A stretch of DNA of 5,650 nucleotides from Bacteroidota bacterium (GCA_003456055.1 DMPG01000040.1:1-5650); one strand, 5' to 3'; counted from the stretch's first letter, positions 1 through 5,259 are shown. Notes: a model not told the origin generated them from the sequence alone. A program made the numbers and translations.

Positions 1-563
1 GCCGATGTAACTCCGGCAACCGCACGTTTGTACCGGGCGTTTGCTCCGTCATACTCTGCACGGGAAATTGAATTTTGAGCGTACAATATTTTTTGTCGTT
101 CAAAACTTGCTGATGCATCTTCCAGTTCCGCCTTTGCACTTTCCAACATTGCCTTTGCTACCGAAAGATTCGCTTTCACTTGTCCTAAACCTGCTTCAAC
201 ATCTCTTCGTTCCAGTCGTCCGATGATCTCTCCGGTCTTCACGCGGTCTCCTTCAATTACTCCGAGAAATTCAAGTCGTCCCGTTCCCTTGGAAGCAACG
301 GCAGCTTTTCGCTGAGCAACAATATATCCGCTTGCGGAAAGAATTGCACTTTCTTGTCCGGATGTTGTGAGCGCCACCGTTCCGAGTTCAACTATTTCTG
401 AAGAAGAACCAGATCTAACGGCAATGAATGATCCGACAGCAATGATGACGATAATAATTAAAACAGATAATATTATCCTATTTCTTGAACCCCCTTCTGT
501 TTGGCGGGGTTCGTTACGATTGATCTTTAAAAATGAAAGGTCGGTATTTTGAGTTTCAGACAT
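1..563 (-). CDS. HlyD/MacA-type efflux periplasmic adaptor, N-terminal part
   Basis: Membrane fusion (periplasmic adaptor) subunit of an RND or MacB-type ABC exporter, linking the inner-membrane pump to an outer-membrane channel. The gene starts at 563 (MSETQNTD) and leaves the window at base 1 after 187 codons, so roughly half of a typical adaptor is visible. Seen: a polar N-terminus, one hydrophobic segment at about residues 29-49 (ILSVLIIIVIIAVGSFIAV) ending in Arg, which is an inner-membrane anchor with the rest periplasmic. Next comes a biotinyl/lipoyl-like half-motif at about 79-118 (GYIVAQRKAAVASKGTGRL, then IEGDRVKTGEIIGRLE). An Ala/Glu/Lys-rich helical stretch at about 121-182 fits the coiled-coil hairpin. 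The spacing matches the HlyD family. No clear Shine-Dalgarno precedes the ATG; the leader is AT-rich. The substrate cannot be told. The pump and channel genes presumably follow to the left, since adaptors are usually first in such operons. The family call is firm; the RND versus ABC partner is undecided. Confidence 0.93.
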   Translation of the reverse strand, partial: MSETQNTDLSFLKINRNEPRQTEGGSRNRIILSVLIIIVIIAVGSFIAVRSGSSSEIVELGTVALTTSGQESAILSASGYIVAQRKAAVASKGTGRLEFLGVIEGDRVKTGEIIGRLERRDVEAGLGQVKANLSVAKAMLESAKAELEDASASFERQKILYAQNSISRAEYDGANARYKRAVAGVTS

Positions 564-784
564 ATTATATGTGATTTCTAATGGTTTTTAAACTAGCGTC
601 TACCAAATTTAACATAGATTGCTGTGAAATTGTTCGATAATATCCCAAAAATAACGTCAAAAGGCAATGAAACAAACAAACACTCAAACCACGATTACGA
701 TGGCAAATATAGTGGATAGTCAAAAGAAATCAGTCAAAAATTCGGTGAAGAGCGGAGAAGAAACGGTCAAAAACAACTATGCCA
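564..784. other. AT-rich intergenic gap with repeated GTCAAAA heptamer
   Basis: This 221-bp gap lies between the stop of the SGNH lipoprotein gene and the start of the adaptor gene, both on the minus strand. It should hold the end of one transcript and the promoter of the next, but I found no convincing terminator hairpin and no -35/-10 pair with good spacing. The plus strand is A-rich and carries the heptamer GTCAAAA four times (656-662, 719-725, 733-739, 766-772), read as TTTTGAC on the transcribed strand. A TATAAT hexamer touches the adaptor ATG (564-569, minus), too close to serve that start. A plus-strand open frame (667-867) crosses most of the gap but looks spurious. Confidence 0.5.
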
Positions 785-1492
785 TTATTTTTGCGGAAAG
801 AATAACCCTAATCCATCAAAAACCGCAAGAATTTGTCCGGCGACAAGTCTATTTCCGGTATCATTGAGATGGACACCATCATATGTTAGAATATTCTTCT
901 CTGCGTTGGCAGGATTATTTTTTGTAAGATAATCAACAAATGCAGACCGAAGATCGCAAAGAGGAATTGAAGATTGTGCCGCCACACTTCTGCTGATTGC
1001 GCTGTAATCATCCAGCATTGCATCGTATTTGTTTGTCCCGTCATTCTTCTCGCCGATGACGCTTGGAGTGCAAAGAATCACCGATGAGCCGGATGATTGA
1101 ATGCGCGTAATAATTTCTTTCAATCCTTTTTCAAACTCGGGTTTTGGCGTTCCCGAAAGCCCTCGGCTTGCAAATTCATAATGCCACACATCGTTAATAC
1201 CGATGTAGATAACAACAATGGATGGATTTTTTTTGAGAACATCGTTTTCCAATCGCCGTTGAAGATCGGCGACCTTATTGCCGCTGATCCCCGCACCGAT
1301 CACTTCACTCTTTTTTCCCAGAGCAACGAGCGTATCGCGAAGGATTGCAACATACCCATTTGGTTTCACACCTTGTTCGGTAATGGAATCGCCAAAAAAA
1401 ATGATCCTTGCCGAAGAACGCATTGCTGTTTCCTGTGTTGAGCATCCGGAAATTAGAATGATCAATAAGAATATAAAATTTTTGCACTTCAT
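785..1492 (-). CDS. SGNH/GDSL-family hydrolase, predicted lipoprotein
   Basis: Secreted, lipid-anchored hydrolase of the SGNH (GDSL esterase/lipase) superfamily, 235 residues. The N-terminus is a short type II signal: Lys-rich start, hydrophobic core at 6-14 and lipobox I-S-G-C with Cys17 as the acylated residue. The residue after Cys is Ser, so no Asp retention signal. Block I is GDSIT at 34-38 with Ser36 as nucleophile. Block II is GISGN around 68-72. Block III is GIND at 98-101 with Asn100 for the oxyanion hole. Block V is DGVH at 205-208 with the catalytic Asp205/His208 pair. All four key residues are present, so the enzyme should be active. Family members hydrolyse acyl esters, acetylated sugars or lysophospholipids; the substrate here is unknown. 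The ATG at 1492 lies 4 nt after the stop of the upstream DinB-type gene, with GGTGA just ahead of it, which indicates translational coupling. The two make one transcription unit. Confidence 0.93.
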   Translation of the reverse strand: MKCKNFIFLLIILISGCSTQETAMRSSARIIFFGDSITEQGVKPNGYVAILRDTLVALGKKSEVIGAGISGNKVADLQRRLENDVLKKNPSIVVIYIGINDVWHYEFASRGLSGTPKPEFEKGLKEIITRIQSSGSSVILCTPSVIGEKNDGTNKYDAMLDDYSAISRSVAAQSSIPLCDLRSAFVDYLTKNNPANAEKNILTYDGVHLNDTGNRLVAGQILAVFDGLGLFFPQK

Positions 1493-1496
1493 AAAA

Positions 1497-1976
1497 TCAC
1501 CAGTTCATTGTATCACGCAGACCTTTGATATGTCCGCAATGTTTTTCTCCATGGCCGGAATAGATCTGTAACATTCTATCCATCGTTACAATTCCATTCT
1601 CGGGATGATCTGCTTTTCGTGTTTCCCAATCATGTTCGGAAACAGATTCAAGCATTGCCGCCCACCGCACATGCAATCCACGAAGGAGTGTCAGCGAGGG
1701 TTCAAGCGGCAAAGCATATTCGGTTGAAGTTGCCCATGTATCTTGGTCGTATGTTTTGATCTTCGGAAAATCTTCCATTACCATGAATTTGAATCGGAGA
1801 AATGCATTCATGTGAGAGTCCGCCAAATGGTGCACCACCTGACGAACAGTCCAACCGCCGTGTCGATACGGCGTATCCAATTGTTGGTCGTTCAGTCCTT
1901 TAAGAACTGCCTCCAGTTTTACAGGCAGATCTTTTATCTTTTGGATCATCTGTTTTCGTTCATCCATTGTCGGCAT
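1497..1976 (-). CDS. BstA/YfiT-like DinB-family metal-dependent protein
   Basis: Cytoplasmic four-helix-bundle protein of the DinB superfamily, closest in pattern to the YfiT/BstA group (bacillithiol S-transferase or putative metal-dependent hydrolase), 159 residues, slightly shorter than usual for that group. Seen: YRHGGWTVRQVVHHLADSH at 37-55, the hallmark of this group, and YSGHGEKHCGHI at 139-150. By analogy with YfiT the three metal ligands would be His50 (or His49), His142 and His146. Family knowledge: BstA moves the thiol cofactor bacillithiol onto electrophiles such as antibiotics; several members have no proven reaction. The start at 1976 is chosen because a TGGAG Shine-Dalgarno sits 7 nt upstream; a second ATG four codons in (MDERKQ) is an alternative. 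The gene is first in a two-gene unit with the SGNH lipoprotein. The leader carries an inverted repeat that overlaps the ribosome binding site. Fold and subgroup are confident; thiol substrate is inference. Confidence 0.9.
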   Translation of the reverse strand: MPTMDERKQMIQKIKDLPVKLEAVLKGLNDQQLDTPYRHGGWTVRQVVHHLADSHMNAFLRFKFMVMEDFPKIKTYDQDTWATSTEYALPLEPSLTLLRGLHVRWAAMLESVSEHDWETRKADHPENGIVTMDRMLQIYSGHGEKHCGHIKGLRDTMNW

Positions 1977-2005
1977 AATATAACTCCATTCACATAAATT
2001 GTCAG
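1977..2005 (-). promoter_or_regulatory. Possible promoter abutting the DinB-gene start
   Basis: On the minus strand CTGACA (2000-2005) and TATATT (1977-1982) are separated by 17 nt, each one mismatch from the sigma70 consensus. If used, transcription would begin near 1970, inside the first codons, leaving an almost leaderless message starting at the fourth-codon ATG. That conflicts with the visible Shine-Dalgarno site for the first ATG, so the match may be chance in AT-rich DNA. A promoter further upstream, near 2040-2060, is not clearly visible. Confidence 0.25.
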
Positions 2006-2047
2006 CAGCATTAATTTTAATAATGGTAAAGTTAAGGAATGGAGTTA
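1981..2047. repeat. Exact 11-bp inverted repeat in the DinB-gene leader
   Basis: TAACTCCATTC at 1981-1991 is the exact reverse complement of GAATGGAGTTA at 2037-2047; 45 nt separate the arms. In minus-strand RNA the distal arm (TAACTCCATTC) comes first and contains an anti-Shine-Dalgarno CTCC. The proximal arm contains the GGAG of the DinB-family gene and ends 4 nt before its ATG. Pairing would close a long hairpin over the ribosome binding site. As DNA it could instead be a spaced operator, with arm centres about 56 bp apart. The repeat itself is read directly; the function is inference. Confidence 0.6.
1984..1988 (-). promoter_or_regulatory. Shine-Dalgarno site of the DinB-family gene
   Basis: TGGAG on the minus strand, 7 nt before the ATG at 1976. 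It is one of the few clear ribosome binding sites in the window and supports the MPTMDERK start. It lies wholly inside the left arm of the inverted repeat 1981-1991/2037-2047, so it could be masked in a folded leader. Confidence 0.6.
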
Positions 2048-2062
2048 AGATATGCTAATAGG

Positions 2063-2098
2063 AAAAAACAGATGCTATAAACCTTGGGAATAGATAGC
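2063..2098 (-). terminator. Weak terminator-like hairpin after the nucleotidyltransferase gene
   Basis: On the minus strand, 25 nt past the nucleotidyltransferase stop codon, GCTAT (2094-2098) can pair with ATAGC (2074-2078) across a 15-nt loop. Five bases later there is a run of six T (2063-2068). Place and T-run fit an intrinsic terminator for that gene, but the stem is short and not GC-rich, so it may be leaky or accidental. Confidence 0.3.
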
Positions 2099-2123
2099 TT
2101 TTGGTCTAAAAATAATACCAACT

Positions 2124-3095
2124 CTAAAAATATTCCAGGTCGAGGTTAATTTCTTCTGCAGCTTTCAGTTGATCGTTATGTTCTAGAAAATTGATATCCG
2201 ATAAAATTCTCGATTCATCGCCCCAATCGTTCCAATAGACTCCGTTCATCTGAAGCACACAAAGTTTTTCGGGAATTCTTTCAAGAATGCTGCGCGAGAA
2301 GTTGACAGATGGAATTCTTTTGAATACTGTTTCTATCAAGTCAGATTCCGAGGCTGTTCCAAAAAATGCCGTTGTCCGATGCATTGGAGCAAACACTTCG
2401 TTCATATGTTCTTCAAAGAGGCTCAACAATTTCTGCGACGTGCCAACGATTGTCATCGTATTCCACAGACATTTTTTTCCATGAAGATGTTGCGTTAGCC
2501 GCGCATCCGGTTTTTCCCAAAAATTTTTTACAGACCACAATCCCTCAGAAAATACCCGATCTCCTTTTTCGATCCATCCATATCCATTTTGTAAAGAGCT
2601 TGGAGCAATTCCTAATGTAACAATGTAATCGCGATGCACGGAAACAAACTCGATCGCCCGGGAAACAAACGACCGGTATCGTTCTTCCTGCAGAATAAAA
2701 TGATCTGCCGGAAACAAAGCAACGATTGCCTGCGGATCTGCGCGATGAATATGAAGCAGCGGAAGAAGAATTGCCGGTCCGGTCTCACGATTATACGGTT
2801 GAACGATAATTGTGTGCGGCAATCTGTCGTGAATATCGGCTGCTGCAAATGAACAATGATTGACATTGATCGTTGTTAAAAGATGATCGGCAGAGAACAA
2901 TGGCGAGATGCGGTCAATCGTATGTCGAAGCATTGACCGTTTTCCAATAAGGGCGCAATACTGCTTTGGACGATATTCACCGAATCGCGACTTGATAAAA
3001 TGTTGAAGCCGTGTTCCATCACCTCCGGCAAGAACAATACCCCATTGGCGATCTGTGTGTGGATGAAATGTTGCAAATCCAGATCTGTTTTTCAT
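2124..3095 (-). CDS. Mannose-1-phosphate guanylyltransferase-like nucleotidyltransferase
   Basis: Cytoplasmic GT-A-fold sugar nucleotidyltransferase, 323 residues, most like GDP-mannose pyrophosphorylases (GTP + mannose-1-phosphate to GDP-mannose), feeding surface polysaccharide or glycan synthesis. Seen: the nucleotide-binding signature GIVLAGGDGTRL at 19-30, RPKQYC at 42-47 (RPKQF in classical enzymes), QPYNRETGPAI at 99-109, the metal-site loop FPADH at 128-132 (Asp131), GYGWIEKG at 171-178, FWEKPD at 192-197 and WNTM at 211-214. The length covers the transferase domain only; the C-terminal cupin-type isomerase of bifunctional ManC/AlgA enzymes is absent. The start at 3095 (MKNRSGF) has AGGAGG 8 nt upstream. 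The frame stays open to an ATG at 3260, but that 55-residue extension would span the promoter at 3232-3260 and reads like non-coding sequence. An in-frame ATG at 3101 is only 2 nt from the Shine-Dalgarno. The gene stands alone with its own promoter and leader. GMP-like specificity is probable; other sugars or nucleotides are possible. Confidence 0.88.
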   Translation of the reverse strand: MKNRSGFATFHPHTDRQWGIVLAGGDGTRLQHFIKSRFGEYRPKQYCALIGKRSMLRHTIDRISPLFSADHLLTTINVNHCSFAAADIHDRLPHTIIVQPYNRETGPAILLPLLHIHRADPQAIVALFPADHFILQEERYRSFVSRAIEFVSVHRDYIVTLGIAPSSLQNGYGWIEKGDRVFSEGLWSVKNFWEKPDARLTQHLHGKKCLWNTMTIVGTSQKLLSLFEEHMNEVFAPMHRTTAFFGTASESDLIETVFKRIPSVNFSRSILERIPEKLCVLQMNGVYWNDWGDESRILSDINFLEHNDQLKAAEEINLDLEYF

Positions 3096-3225
3096 GCTCA
3101 TACCCTCCTGTTGTGGTAGAGAGAAGGCAATGATAATTCTTTGTAGGGGATCGCGGAATGAATATGACGAAGAGTGTAGGAAGAGTGGGAATGTACACGT
3201 GAACGAGAAATACGATCCCTTATCT
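3096..3225 (-). other. Long 5' leader of the nucleotidyltransferase transcript
   Basis: If transcription starts about 7 nt past the -10 at 3232, the message has a leader of about 130 nt before the ATG at 3095. It contains a 7-bp inverted repeat (CGATCCC 3213-3219 with GGGATCG 3147-3153, 59-nt loop) and pyrimidine-rich minus-strand tracts. I recognise no known riboswitch and no convincing leader peptide. The leader length is inferred from the promoter match. Confidence 0.35.
3104..3109 (-). promoter_or_regulatory. Strong Shine-Dalgarno of the nucleotidyltransferase gene
   Basis: AGGAGG on the minus strand, 8 nt before the ATG at 3095 and only 2 nt before the in-frame ATG at 3101. It decides the start as MKNRSGF rather than MSMKN or the far-upstream ATG at 3260. 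It is the best ribosome binding site in the window, which suggests efficient translation. Confidence 0.75.
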
Positions 3226-3231
3226 ATAACC

Positions 3232-3260
3232 AGTGTACCATTTGAGACGTGAAAAGTCAA
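3232..3260 (-). promoter_or_regulatory. Sigma70-type promoter with extended -10
   Basis: On the minus strand TTGACT (3255-3260) and TACACT (3232-3237) are separated by exactly 17 nt, and TGG directly precedes the -10, giving the extended TGn motif. The -35 matches five of six consensus bases and the -10 four of six. It lies upstream of the nucleotidyltransferase gene and downstream of the YdeI-type gene, so it starts a separate transcription unit near 3225. It is the best promoter candidate in the window. Confidence 0.55.
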
Positions 3261-3300
3261 CCGTCTGTCGAAGTTATTTATTTTTCATGTAAATCCAGTC

Positions 3301-3337
3301 TCGGATATTATCATCCGAACCCATACAAAAGCGCTTT
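3301..3337. repeat. Short dyad and palindrome upstream of the nucleotidyltransferase promoter
   Basis: Two symmetric elements lie between the YdeI-type gene and the promoter at 3232-3260. TCGGAT (3301-3306) pairs with ATCCGA (3313-3318) across a 6-nt loop. AAAGCGCTTT (3328-3337) is a 10-bp perfect palindrome. The first is 41 bp upstream of the -35. Neither is followed by a T-run on the minus strand, so a standard terminator is unlikely; an operator is possible. No regulator can be named. The rest of 3261-3389 is AT-rich with nothing recognisable. Confidence 0.35.
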
Positions 3338-3389
3338 CACCTCTAAAATTCTTAGCTTTCTGTTTTGTTTAAGAAATACAGGTTGTGGA

Positions 3390-3980
3390 CTATTTTTTCC
3401 TTGTTAACTGCGGAATCGTAGTTTCGTTTTCAGAATGTCTGATCAGCTCATTAAGTCGCTTTAGTTTTGTCTCTTCCTGTTTTGCACTGATCACCAGCCA
3501 AATGGATGTTCGTTGATACCAAGGAGGTCGCGAAGAAAAATGTTTCCACGCCTTTTTGTTTGCTTTGAATTTCTCTACAAATGCCGTGGGTAGTTTCAGA
3601 TTCTCCCGCTGTTCAAACGAATAGAGATTTGTTTTGTTTGCATCTCGTTCTTCAAATGCTTTTATCCCGGGTGGTTTCATCAGTTTGAGTTTCTTCAACT
3701 CTCCCACACGCTTGATGTTCACAGCGCTCCACGTACTTTTCTTTTTGCGAGGTGTAAAGCGATTCGTGTAGCTGACCTCGTCGATACTTTTCCGAATGCC
3801 ATCGATCCATCCGAAGCAGAGAGCTTCATCGAGAGCTTCTTTGTATGTTGCGGCAGTTTTTCCGGAATCTTTCTTATAAAAACCGATCCATAGTTCAGAA
3901 ACTGAATCATGATTTTTTTCAAACCATATTCTTAAAGCGGCTTGGGTTTTAAAGAATGTAATGTTTGTTGCTGTCGGCAT
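3390..3980 (-). CDS. YdeI/OmpD-associated (OmdA) family protein
   Basis: Soluble 196-residue protein of the YdeI/OmpD-associated family (OmdA domain), often annotated as bacteriocin-protection protein. The name comes from a Salmonella protein linked to peptide resistance; the biochemical activity is not established. Seen: FFKTQAALRIWFEKNH at 9-24, YKEALDEALCFGWIDGIRKS at 46-65, the family hallmark RFTPRKKKSTWS at 74-85, then NIKRVGELKKLKLMKPPG at 88-105. The C-terminal OmdA part runs from about 129 to 183 (LPTAFVEKFKANKKAWKHF and a YQRTSIWLVISAKQEET helix). There is no signal peptide or membrane segment. The length is normal for the family and the lysine content is high. It is last in the five-gene run, 9 nt after the SRPBCC gene, with no strong Shine-Dalgarno of its own, so translation probably depends on the gene before it. 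Family call is firm; cellular role is open. Confidence 0.92.
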   Translation of the reverse strand: MPTATNITFFKTQAALRIWFEKNHDSVSELWIGFYKKDSGKTAATYKEALDEALCFGWIDGIRKSIDEVSYTNRFTPRKKKSTWSAVNIKRVGELKKLKLMKPPGIKAFEERDANKTNLYSFEQRENLKLPTAFVEKFKANKKAWKHFSSRPPWYQRTSIWLVISAKQEETKLKRLNELIRHSENETTIPQLTRKK

Positions 3981-3989
3981 AGTGAATGC

Positions 3990-4418
3990 TTACGCTTCAA
4001 TCATTTTTTTCATACTGCCCATTATGGCGTTCCAGTTTTGTTCGCTGTGTTCTTTGCTCTTTTCTGAATCGATTCCATCCTGTATAATATTCAGTATGGT
4101 TGCATTTCCTTTTGCTGTCAATTCGTAGGAGACAGTTGCATAATTTTCCGGTATATCGGGCTTCCCGGACATTGAACTCCAGTAATCATACTTCACAAAT
4201 TTTCCGGGTTGAATGTCAAGGATCGTTCCTTTGTCCTCATATTTCTTTCCCTCCCATTCACCGCGGAAGTAGATCGGACTTCCTTTTTTCCAATCAGATT
4301 CAGTCTGTGTGCCAAAAAAATATTTTTTGATCAATTCTGGTGACGTTAACCATTTCCAAACGGTTGCAGTATCTGCGTTGATTTCGATATCTATTTTGGC
4401 AATAAAGTTGTTTGACAT
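3990..4418 (-). CDS. SRPBCC-domain protein, AHSA1/Aha1-like
   Basis: Small cytoplasmic START/Bet v1-like (SRPBCC) protein, 142 residues, the usual size for a single AHSA1-type domain. These form a helix-grip fold with a large hydrophobic cavity and are thought to bind or transform small ligands; no common reaction is known. Seen: the first strand FIAKIDIEINADTATVWKWL (5-24), SPELIKKYFFGTQTESDWKK (27-46), and the strand region IYFRGEWEGKKYEDKGTILD with IQPGKFVKYDYW following. The end is the amphipathic C-terminal helix with SEQNWNAIMGSMKKMIEA (125-142), where the W-based motif is typical of the family. The ATG at 4418 follows the cupin stop by 20 nt; only a weak GGA lies ahead of it. The position between a cupin and a YdeI gene argues for a shared small-molecule or stress role, which is inference. 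Confidence 0.92.
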   Translation of the reverse strand: MSNNFIAKIDIEINADTATVWKWLTSPELIKKYFFGTQTESDWKKGSPIYFRGEWEGKKYEDKGTILDIQPGKFVKYDYWSSMSGKPDIPENYATVSYELTAKGNATILNIIQDGIDSEKSKEHSEQNWNAIMGSMKKMIEA

Positions 4419-4438
4419 ATAATTTTTTCCAAATATTT

Positions 4439-4771
4439 TTAATCAACAATAAACAACGATACGCCCGTTTCTGTAAACGAGCGGTGACTATCAGAATGGT
4501 CGCCAACCTGATATGACATTCCTTTTTTCAGAACGAACGTTCTCCCATCGTTCAGTTCGGTTGTCATTTCTCCATCAATACAGTAAATGATGTGTCCTTT
4601 ATCGCACCAGTGATCGGCAATGTAGCCGGCAGAATACTCAACGCGACGCACGCGGATGTTGCCGAAATGAAGAACCTTCCATAGTGCAAATCCTTTTTCC
4701 CCGGAATGTTCTTCAGATGGGACAAGATCCCAGTCTGTTGATGTGAATGGTATTGTCGATTCGATATCCAT
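4439..4771 (-). CDS. DHCW-motif-type cupin-fold protein
   Basis: Single-domain small cupin, 110 residues, matching the group annotated as DHCW motif cupin fold protein. Cytoplasmic; no reaction is established for the group. Seen: N-terminal FTSTDWDLVPSEEHSGEKG (9-27), a strand with FGNIRVRRVEYSAGYIADHW (36-55), and the signature DHWCDKGH at 53-60. Then come YCIDGEMTTEL (63-73), DGRTFVLKKGMSYQVGDH (75-92), and a terminal strand SLFIVD. His54, His60, Glu68 and His96 are the candidate metal ligands by analogy with cupin motifs 1 and 2; Cys56 within the signature is unusual for cupins and could be a ligand or redox residue. The start at 4771 comes 9 nt after the stop of the DUF1569 gene, with GGAG about 13 nt ahead inside that gene's end. 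Third in the five-gene run. Confidence 0.9.
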   Translation of the reverse strand: MDIESTIPFTSTDWDLVPSEEHSGEKGFALWKVLHFGNIRVRRVEYSAGYIADHWCDKGHIIYCIDGEMTTELNDGRTFVLKKGMSYQVGDHSDSHRSFTETGVSLFIVD

Positions 4772-4780
4772 ATCCTAGAA

Positions 4781-5230
4781 TTACGCTCCAAATTGTTGAA
4801 GGTGATGATCGAGATGTTTGTATGTTGAAGTGCCCCATTCTTTCGGAGTGAATGGACCAAAGAATGAGTGTGCCTGTTTTGTACATTTTGCCTCTCCCCC
4901 CTGGGAGAATTGTTTGACCAATGTCATCAACAATTCTTTTTCCCTGGCAAACACTCGCTCATCAACGACAACAAACTGCGGATTCGTCGGGCTGTTTCTG
5001 CGAAGAGGTTTTTCCCCCAAATAATCCTTTTTGAAGATCGGTCCGATGATCCTTCCCAGCAGACTTCGCTTCGTCGTTTTTTGATCTGTAACGACGAGCA
5101 TTGTTTCATTACAGTGAGCGAGCATTTGCTCAACATTCATTTTTCCCCATTGCCGTTCGGCATTCGGCTGCAATTGTCCGATGCGCGTGAGGATTTCTTC
5201 AAGCGCTTCTTTTTCAAAGATTGATTTCAT
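4781..5230 (-). CDS. DUF1569 protein, DinB-like four-helix bundle
   Basis: 149-residue protein of the DUF1569 family, which belongs to the DinB/YfiT-like metal-binding superfamily; function unknown. Seen: MNVEQMLAHCNETM at 31-44 with conserved His39, a basic stretch LLGRIIGPIFKKDYLGEKPL around 57-76, and FFGPFTPKEWGTSTYKHLDH near the end. The C-terminal hallmark WGTSTYKHLDHHLQQFG (132-148) gives His139 and His142/His143 as likely metal ligands together with His39. The start at 5230 (MKSIFEKEAL) fits the usual family N-terminus. The frame remains open to an ATG at 5359, but that 43-residue extension is arginine/serine-rich, matches nothing in the family and would overlap most of the preceding Cys/His gene. 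No clear Shine-Dalgarno precedes 5230; the gap to the upstream gene is 29 nt. It is the second DinB-fold gene in the window besides 1497-1976. Confidence 0.88.
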   Translation of the reverse strand: MKSIFEKEALEEILTRIGQLQPNAERQWGKMNVEQMLAHCNETMLVVTDQKTTKRSLLGRIIGPIFKKDYLGEKPLRRNSPTNPQFVVVDERVFAREKELLMTLVKQFSQGGEAKCTKQAHSFFGPFTPKEWGTSTYKHLDHHLQQFGA

Positions 5231-5259
5231 AGGAATGAATAGTAGTTTGTAATAATTGA

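Noticed and set aside
564..569. Perfect TATAAT immediately before the adaptor ATG
   Set aside because: Transcription from it would begin inside the gene, past the start codon, and no other Met follows in the first codons. The 17-nt upstream hexamer TTTAAA is a poor -35. It is probably just AT-rich leader.
667..867. Plus-strand 66-codon open frame starting MKQTNTQ in the gap beside the SGNH gene
   Set aside because: Its second part is antisense to the well-supported SGNH gene, composition is low-complexity Lys/Thr/Ser, and it resembles no protein family. The A-rich gap explains the open frame.
2052..2093. Short plus-strand frame MLIGKNRCYKPWE preceded by GGAG
   Set aside because: The GGAG is the far arm of the inverted repeat and the frame has only 13 codons in an intergenic gap; a leader peptide for a plus-strand gene makes no sense because none follows.
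2101..2121. Possible hairpin TTGGT/ACCAA just after the nucleotidyltransferase stop
   Set aside because: Only 5 bp, AT-rich loop and no following T-run on the minus strand, so no support as a terminator.
3096..3260. 55-residue N-terminal extension of the nucleotidyltransferase
   Set aside because: It would overlap the -35/-10 promoter, reads as Ser/Phe-rich non-coding sequence, and the AGGAGG site supports the ATG at 3095.
4868..5224. Plus-strand 118-codon open frame opposite the DUF1569 gene
   Set aside because: It is antisense to a gene with clear family motifs, with no ribosome binding site and no recognisable domain. The same holds for the plus-strand frames at 1097-1441 and 1278-1571 opposite the SGNH gene.
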